From assembly GCA_030038215.1 (NCBI GenBank), contig JASHPI010000240.1, forward strand, positions 1 through 43,245: a stretch of DNA of 43,245 nucleotides, in the 5' to 3' direction. Under the pieces are notes generated by a model. It did no database searches, was not told the DNA's origin, and saw only the letters and a list, made by a program, of their open reading frames with translations. The position numbers were made by a program, and so were the translations under genes. Shown here one piece after another: positions 38,840 through 43,245 of the stretch. Within the stretch, counting starts at the first letter, position 1; every line of letters starts with the position of its first letter. The DNA comes from Vulcanimicrobiota bacterium (GTDB lineage Bacteria > Vulcanimicrobiota > Vulcanimicrobiia > Vulcanimicrobiales > Vulcanimicrobiaceae).

Positions 38840-39994
38840 CTATTGCTCGAGCTCTTGCAGCGTGTTCGTTTCGGTGTCGGTATAATACAGCACGGTATTG
38901 CTATCGCTCGTGCCGGTCGCTTGGAGTCCGAAGATGCGAGCAGTCGTGCTCTTGTCGATTACTTTGGTGTCAAGCACCTGCCCCGTCGGCGTCAGCTCCA
39001 CAAGCTCGTTTCCACCTTTGGTATTGGCAACGATTAGGTTTCCATTCCATAGAAGCGCAGAAGCTACGGGTGCATCGAGCGGAGAGCCGCTGTAGACGAG
39101 CGTCGCGCACACCTTTGTCGGGTGGGTGCATTTGAACGTCTTTCCACCGGGTTGCACGACGATCTCGTCCTTGTAAAGGAGCTGGCTGGCGGGCGTAACC
39201 GCGACGACCGTGTTATCGACCCCGTCCACGATATACAGCGTGTCGTTGCAAAGGCTACCGGTTCTCGTGCTGTTGTATTGGAGTCCGGATGGGCCCAGTA
39301 CGCTCCAACCGGAGCCCTTATTGGTCGCGAAACCGGTTATCACTCGGGTCATTTTCGCCGTGCCGGAGCGACTAACGGGGAGGAATGACAGCTTGACGAT
39401 CGAGCCGGTCTTGGAATCCCCGACATAGACGTTCTCAGGCGCATACGGCAGCCCGCAGAATGCATCGGCGTCAGCGAACGGGGCCTGGATGGGAGAACCG
39501 TAGCTCTTCTGGAGCACGCCGTCCTGATTGAACTCCGTCGCTACGCCGCTGACGAGCCCCGTCCCGTAAACCTCATTTGCCGCAGTGGTTGCATCGCCGT
39601 CGCAGCCTTCGAGCTTAGTGCTTTTCGTGAAGGTCGCCGGTTTGGAGTGGGCCTTGGGATTAAGCACCTCGATCGTCGTGCCTTTTCCGGGAGCGCCGGC
39701 AGAGTCTTCGAAGTTGCAAACGACCAGTTGCCCCTTCGTGAGGAGCCCGAAGGTCGCTCGGGCCAGCGAGATTGCGCGCGGGCCCTTGTCGCCGTTCTTC
39801 GGATCGACCGTCGAGCCAATTTCGATGTCTTTCGTCAATTTTTTTAGAATCGAGGTCGTGTCGTTGGGAACAATGAGACGCGCGTCGGGTGCGGAGATTT
39901 GCGATGCAGTTGGAACGGTGTTTCCTCCGCAGGCCGAAGTGGCGAAAAGCGCTCCCGCGGTCAGGATAAACACGCCCTTGTTGAAAGTTGGCAC
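38840..39994 (-). CDS. Secreted propeller-type lipoprotein
   Basis: A 384-residue lipoprotein. I start at the GTG 39994 (MPTFNKGVFILTAGALFATSAC, with GAGG 6 nt upstream and lipobox TSAC); the track's 40108 start adds 38 Arg-rich residues. The mature part has repeated strand motifs (GQLVVCNFEDSAG, PENVYVGDSKTGSIVKL, DTLYIVDGVDNTVVAV, GNLIVANTKGGNELVEL, TVLYYTDTETNTLQEL), which look like blades of an irregular six-bladed propeller. Several Cys (CDGD, FCGLPYAP, LCNDT, FKCTHPTKVC) could pair as disulfides. It is divergent from the tandem lipoprotein array across 220 bp. Ligand unknown. Confidence 0.78.
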   Translation of the reverse strand: MPTFNKGVFILTAGALFATSACGGNTVPTASQISAPDARLIVPNDTTSILKKLTKDIEIGSTVDPKNGDKGPRAISLARATFGLLTKGQLVVCNFEDSAGAPGKGTTIEVLNPKAHSKPATFTKSTKLEGCDGDATTAANEVYGTGLVSGVATEFNQDGVLQKSYGSPIQAPFADADAFCGLPYAPENVYVGDSKTGSIVKLSFLPVSRSGTAKMTRVITGFATNKGSGWSVLGPSGLQYNSTRTGSLCNDTLYIVDGVDNTVVAVTPASQLLYKDEIVVQPGGKTFKCTHPTKVCATLVYSGSPLDAPVASALLWNGNLIVANTKGGNELVELTPTGQVLDTKVIDKSTTARIFGLQATGTSDSNTVLYYTDTETNTLQELEQ

Positions 39995-40173
39995 GCTAAA
40001 CCTCGCTCCTAGTGCAGTGACGATGTTGCTGATTTCGAAGTGCCCCTTTCGTCGCCTGCCGGAGCGACCGACCGCCGTCCGCCTCGTCTCCTGATGGGGC
40101 GCAGGCATTTACCAACACCGGGCGAAAGGCCAGTCGCTCGGCGGGAGCTTACTGTTTGGAGCCCTTTTATCTT

Positions 40174-40193
40174 CGCCTGCCTTATCGCAGGCG
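40174..40193 (+). other. Stable leader hairpin before tandem lipoproteins
   Basis: CGCCTGC-CTTATC-GCAGGCG is a perfect 7-bp stem ending 9 bp before the AAGGAG that precedes the first tandem gene. Its position suggests mRNA stabilisation, translational control or an upstream terminator. The 220-bp region otherwise shows no gene. Confidence 0.5.
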
Positions 40194-40214
40194 CGAGCCT
40201 AAAGGAGTGAGTTG

Positions 40215-41234
40215 ATGAATCCGACTGGTTTAGTCAAGTGCGCCGGCGCGCTGATTGCGATCGCGTTATGCTCGGCGTGCAGCGGCGCTCAGGATAACAC
40301 GGCGATCGCGCCGTCAAGCGCTGCGCTCAGTGCCCGATACGTCGGTAAGACTCTCTGGCTAAACGGCAGGCCGGTAACCGCAGCGCGCGCATATCTCGGC
40401 CCGCCACTCCGGTACGCAACGATTGCTCCTGATGCGGGTGAAGGTCGAAAGCGTGAGTACGTCATCAACTACTACGGCAGCTACGCGAGCATTTTCGACT
40501 ATCCAAAGAGCGATGCGCAGATCGGTACGATCAATGACGTCGGCGGCCAAGGGTGCACGGACGTCCTCTACGGGTACGGCAAGAAGACCATCTGGATCGT
40601 CGCGGGCGCGAACCAGATCGTGGAGTACAAAGTCCGCAAGACCGAGCTGGTCAAGACGCTCTCCGTCTCCTTCAGTTTTCCATCCAGCTGCGCGATGGAT
40701 ACCGGAGGCGACCTCGCGATCGGGAACCTTGACGGCGGCCAAGTCGCGATCTTCAAGAACGCCAGCGGCACGCCCACCGTTTATAGCACGGCGATGGACG
40801 AAGAGTTCTTCGACGGCTACGACAACCAGGGAAATCTCTTTGCCGACGGCTTTACCGGGGACCGCTCGGGCTTCGCGCTCGTCGAGCTCCCGAAGGGCAG
40901 CACCACCTTCAAAACGATCAGCACGAGCAACACAGTCGAGTTCCCCGGCTCCGTGCAGTGGGACGGCACGTACCTCACCGTCTTCGATCAGCTAGCGGAC
41001 AATATCTATCAATACACCGTCAGCGGGACGACCGCGACGTTGGAGGGCACCATACCGCTCTCGGGTGTCGGCGACTGCGCGCAGACCTGGATCGCCAAGG
41101 GCGTCGTCTATTGCGGAGATGCAAGTAACTATGACGGCTCGGTTTTCAGCTACCCAGCCGGCGGTTCGGCGCTCGCGGTCTTCACAGGCGATTTCGTCGA
41201 GCCGCTCGGCGTCGTGGCAGCAGAGAAGAGATAA
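40215..41234 (+). CDS. Propeller lipoprotein, tandem copy 1
   Basis: A 339-residue lipoprotein: ATG 40215 (AAGGAG 7 nt upstream), signal peptide and lipobox CSAC (Cys 22). A conserved leader (APSSAALSARYVGKTLWLNGRPVTAAR) precedes a propeller with GGQGCTDVLYGYGKKTIWIVAGANQIVEY, SSCAMDTGGDLAIGN, GNLFADGFTG, ALVELPKGS, FPGSVQWDGTYLTV and DCAQTWIAKGVVYCGD. Two conserved Cys pairs suggest disulfides. The layout resembles SMP-30-like/NHL propellers but lacks a recognisable catalytic set. It is the first of three paralogues on one strand, 8 bp before the next. The TTG the track uses at 40212 is one codon earlier and less likely. Confidence 0.88.
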   Translation: MNPTGLVKCAGALIAIALCSACSGAQDNTAIAPSSAALSARYVGKTLWLNGRPVTAARAYLGPPLRYATIAPDAGEGRKREYVINYYGSYASIFDYPKSDAQIGTINDVGGQGCTDVLYGYGKKTIWIVAGANQIVEYKVRKTELVKTLSVSFSFPSSCAMDTGGDLAIGNLDGGQVAIFKNASGTPTVYSTAMDEEFFDGYDNQGNLFADGFTGDRSGFALVELPKGSTTFKTISTSNTVEFPGSVQWDGTYLTVFDQLADNIYQYTVSGTTATLEGTIPLSGVGDCAQTWIAKGVVYCGDASNYDGSVFSYPAGGSALAVFTGDFVEPLGVVAAEKR

Positions 41235-41242
41235 TCAACGGA

Positions 41243-42274
41243 ATGAACACCATTGGTTTGGTCAAGTGCGCCGGTGCGCTGATTGCGATCGCGTTATGCT
41301 CGGCGTGCAGCGGCGCCCGGGATGACGAGGCGGTCGCGCCCTCGAGCGCTGCGTTCAACGTTCGCTACGTCGGTAAGACGCTCTCGGTGAACGGAAGGCT
41401 GGTAACGGCCGCGCGCGCAAATCTAGGTGCGCCACCGCGTTTTGCAACGCTTGCTCCTGACGCGGTGGATGGTCGAAAGCGCGAGTATGTCATTAACTAC
41501 TATGGCACGTACGCCAGCATTTTCGATTATCCGAAGAGCGATGCGCAGATCGGTACGATCAAAAACGTCGGCGGCCAAGGCTGCTCAGACGTCCTTTACG
41601 GTTATGGAAAGCGGACCTTCTGGATCGTTGCGGGCGCCGACCAGATCACGGAGTACAGGGTCCGCAATACCAAGCCGATCAAGACGCTCTCCGTCACGAA
41701 TGGTTCGCCATCCAGCTGTGCCATGGACAGCAGCGGCGATCTTGCGGTCGGGATCTTGTACGACTACTCCGGGTCGGGTGGCGGCGACATCGTGATCTTC
41801 AAGAACGCGACCGGCACGGGGACCATTTACAGCACGCCGTTGGCCAGAGAGTACTTCGACGGTTACGACCCCAACGGGAATCTCTTCTTCGACGGCCTTA
41901 CCGGCAGCGATGCCTTCAAGCTCCTCGAGCTCCCGAATGGCAGCAGTAAGATCCAAACGATCACCACGAGCAACAAAGTGCAGTTTCCCGGCTCAGTTCA
42001 ATGGGACGGCACCTACCTCACGGTCACCGATCAGGACACATCGGAGATGTACCGATACACCGTTACCGGAACCAAGGCGACGTTGGAAGGAACCGTATCG
42101 CTCGCGGGTGCCAGCGACTGCGCGCAGACCTGGATCGCTAAGGGCGTCGTCTATTGCGGGGACGCGGGTAACGGAGACGGCGAGGTTTACAACTATCCGG
42201 CCGGCGGCGCATCGATTGCGGTCTTCACGGGCAATTTTGACCTGCCGCTCGGCGTGGTGGCAGCACGCGAATGA
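41243..42274 (+). CDS. Propeller lipoprotein, tandem copy 2
   Basis: A 343-residue paralogue of copy 1 with an almost identical signal peptide (GLVKCAGALIAIALCSAC). It differs by an insertion in the second blade pair (DYSGSGGGDIVIFK) shared with copy 3, and by a looser GNLFFDGLTGSDAFKLLELPNGS strand. The conserved leader (FNVRYVGKTLSVNGRLVTAARA) is kept. It ends GCGAATGA: the start ATG of copy 3 overlaps its TGA stop, so copies 2 and 3 are translationally coupled. No SD stronger than AACGGA is visible before its own ATG, so it may rely on readthrough from copy 1. Confidence 0.9.
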   Translation: MNTIGLVKCAGALIAIALCSACSGARDDEAVAPSSAAFNVRYVGKTLSVNGRLVTAARANLGAPPRFATLAPDAVDGRKREYVINYYGTYASIFDYPKSDAQIGTIKNVGGQGCSDVLYGYGKRTFWIVAGADQITEYRVRNTKPIKTLSVTNGSPSSCAMDSSGDLAVGILYDYSGSGGGDIVIFKNATGTGTIYSTPLAREYFDGYDPNGNLFFDGLTGSDAFKLLELPNGSSKIQTITTSNKVQFPGSVQWDGTYLTVTDQDTSEMYRYTVTGTKATLEGTVSLAGASDCAQTWIAKGVVYCGDAGNGDGEVYNYPAGGASIAVFTGNFDLPLGVVAARE

Positions 42275-43245
42275 AGATGACCGGTTTAGCGACGTACGCT
42301 ACTCTCATGCTTGCGCTCGCAATCTGCTCGGCCTGCAGCATGGCAGTCGGGCCGTCGAGTGATGCGCCCAATGTTCGATACGTCGGTAGGATGCTCTCAG
42401 TCAACGGTAGACCGGTAACCGCAGGACGCGCGAACCTGAGTGCGCCTCCTCGTTTCGCGACGATTGTTCCCAACCGGCTGCCGGGCCGAAAACACGACTA
42501 CATCATCAACGATTACAGTAGCTACGCCGCCGTCTTCGACTATCCCAAGAGCACGGACCAGATCGGTAAGATCAATGACGTCGGCGGCCAGGGCTGCTCG
42601 GATGTCCTCTATGGCTATGGAAAGCGGACCTTCTGGATCGTCGCGGGCGCCGATCAGATCACCGAGTACCAGACGCGCAATGACGAGCCGATCAAGACGC
42701 TCTCCGTCTCCGTCGGTTCGCCGTCCAGCTGCGCCATGGATAGCGCCGGCGATCTTGCAGTCGGGATATTGTACAGCAGCTCCAGCTCGGGTGGCGGCGA
42801 CATCGTGATCTTCAAGGACGCGAGCGGCTCGGGAACCGTGATGGCCACGCCATTGAGCCAAGAGTACTTCGACGGCTACGATAACAAAGGGAATCTCTTC
42901 TTCGACGGCTTTACCGGCAGCGGTTTCTTCCAGCTGGTGGAGCTCCCGAAGGGCAGTAGTACGTTTAAACGGATCACCACCAGCAACAAGGTGGAGTTCC
43001 CCGGCTCGGTGCAGTGGGACGGCACCTACCTCACCGTTACCGACCAAGGTACGGCCTCCATGTATCAGTACACCATCAGCGGAACGACGGCGACGTTGGA
43101 GGGCACGGTATCGCTCACGGGTTCCAGCGACTGCGCGCAAACCTGGATCGCCAAGGATGTCGTCTATTGCGCGGACGCGCAAGCCGGAAACGGCAAGGTT
43201 TTCGACTACCCGGCGGGCGGAACGGCGATTGCAATCCTAGGAAGC
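42271..43245 (+). CDS. Propeller lipoprotein, tandem copy 3 (cut by right edge)
   Basis: Not in the ORF track because it runs off the window. I translated 325 codons from the ATG at 42271 with no stop. Lipobox CSAC (signal MKMTGLATYATLMLALAICSAC). It keeps all blocks of copies 1 and 2: RYVGRMLSVNGRPVTAGRA, GGQGCSDVLYGYGKRTFWIVAGADQITEY, SSSSSGGGDIVIFKDASG, GNLFFDGFTG, VELPKGS and FPGSVQWDGTYLTV. The window ends near FDYPAGGTAIAILGS, so only about 10-15 residues should be missing by comparison with copy 2. Its signal peptide differs from copies 1 and 2, so that part has diverged or been exchanged. Confidence 0.88.
   Translation, partial: MKMTGLATYATLMLALAICSACSMAVGPSSDAPNVRYVGRMLSVNGRPVTAGRANLSAPPRFATIVPNRLPGRKHDYIINDYSSYAAVFDYPKSTDQIGKINDVGGQGCSDVLYGYGKRTFWIVAGADQITEYQTRNDEPIKTLSVSVGSPSSCAMDSAGDLAVGILYSSSSSGGGDIVIFKDASGSGTVMATPLSQEYFDGYDNKGNLFFDGFTGSGFFQLVELPKGSSTFKRITTSNKVEFPGSVQWDGTYLTVTDQGTASMYQYTISGTTATLEGTVSLTGSSDCAQTWIAKDVVYCADAQAGNGKVFDYPAGGTAIAILGS

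Larger units (their letters stand above)
40215..43245 (+). repeat. Tandem array of three paralogous lipoprotein genes
   Basis: Three genes of about 1 kb each, the third cut by the window edge, share blocks down to the nucleotide level. Copies 1 and 2 share nearly identical signal-peptide DNA (GTCAAGTGCGCCGG). All three share GTCGGCGGCCAAGG-type and GACTGCGCGCA-type segments. Copies 2 and 3 share a GSGGGDIVIFK insertion absent from copy 1. This implies one duplication, then a second from a copy-2-like gene. Confidence 0.85.

Noticed and set aside
1-43245. tRNA, rRNA, insertion sequences, integrases or phage genes
   Set aside because: Read through both strands; no T-loop/acceptor pattern, transposase motif or terminal inverted repeat was convincing.

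Overview
The window is a gene-dense, high-GC bacterial chromosome segment. It has no rRNA, tRNA, insertion sequence, prophage or CRISPR array that I can see, and no gene-free stretch longer than about 300 bases. The style points to a poorly studied soil-type, outer-membrane-bearing lineage. It shows frequent GTG/TTG starts, many NTGA start/stop overlaps, a TonB receptor, and a very large share of secreted lipoproteins built from beta-propellers and PF04185 phosphoesterases. Candidatus Eremiobacterota (WPS-2) is my best guess; this is inference from protein style, since no marker gene here settles it.

Layout. 1-5149 (minus) is a tightly overlapped run: rlmN, two SDR oxidoreductases, a membrane GT2 glycosyltransferase and a TonB-dependent receptor that runs off the left edge. 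5224-8068 holds a divergent third SDR, a type-4 uracil-DNA glycosylase with a YbjQ-family protein, and a GT9 (heptosyltransferase-like) gene broken by an in-frame TAG. 8108-9493 is the first of four secreted phosphoesterases. 9504-11936 (minus) is prfB, with an intact programmed +1 frameshift site, overlapping a DUF2079 membrane protein. 12029-18061 is mostly secreted: a GDPH-motif (DUF1521-like) protein, a small secreted protein, an EXORDIUM-like lipoprotein with HEYGE, two beta-propeller lipoproteins and phosphoesterase 2. 18179-22327 has a cytosolic-type sulfatase with CTAGR, a methyltransferase, and a Pro/Thr/Ser-repeat membrane protein whose 3' end overlaps the methyltransferase antisense.

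22584-26664 has small proteins, a GNAT acetyltransferase, phosphoesterase 3 and a polytopic membrane protein. 26710-29565 is a 951-residue secreted fusion of two propeller types plus a small beta domain. 29692-33890 has a rhomboid protease, a DUF899/ABM pair and an 836-residue FecR/DUF6600 repeat protein. 34035-39994 has a DUF642-like lipoprotein, phosphoesterase 4, a GTW-C secreted protein followed by a possible small ORF, a DUF1345-like membrane protein, a coiled-coil protein and another propeller lipoprotein. 40215-43245 is a tandem array of three paralogous propeller lipoproteins, the third cut by the right edge.

How they fit together: housekeeping genes (rlmN, udg, prfB) are islands in an exported proteome. 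The repeated pairing of secreted phosphoesterases, sulfatase-type hydrolase and lipid-anchored propellers suggests an investment in scavenging phosphate or sulfate esters or in surface recognition. That role is inference. The ORF track misses the two edge-truncated genes (TonB receptor, third tandem lipoprotein) and the true prfB start, and it over-extends many starts; these are corrected below.
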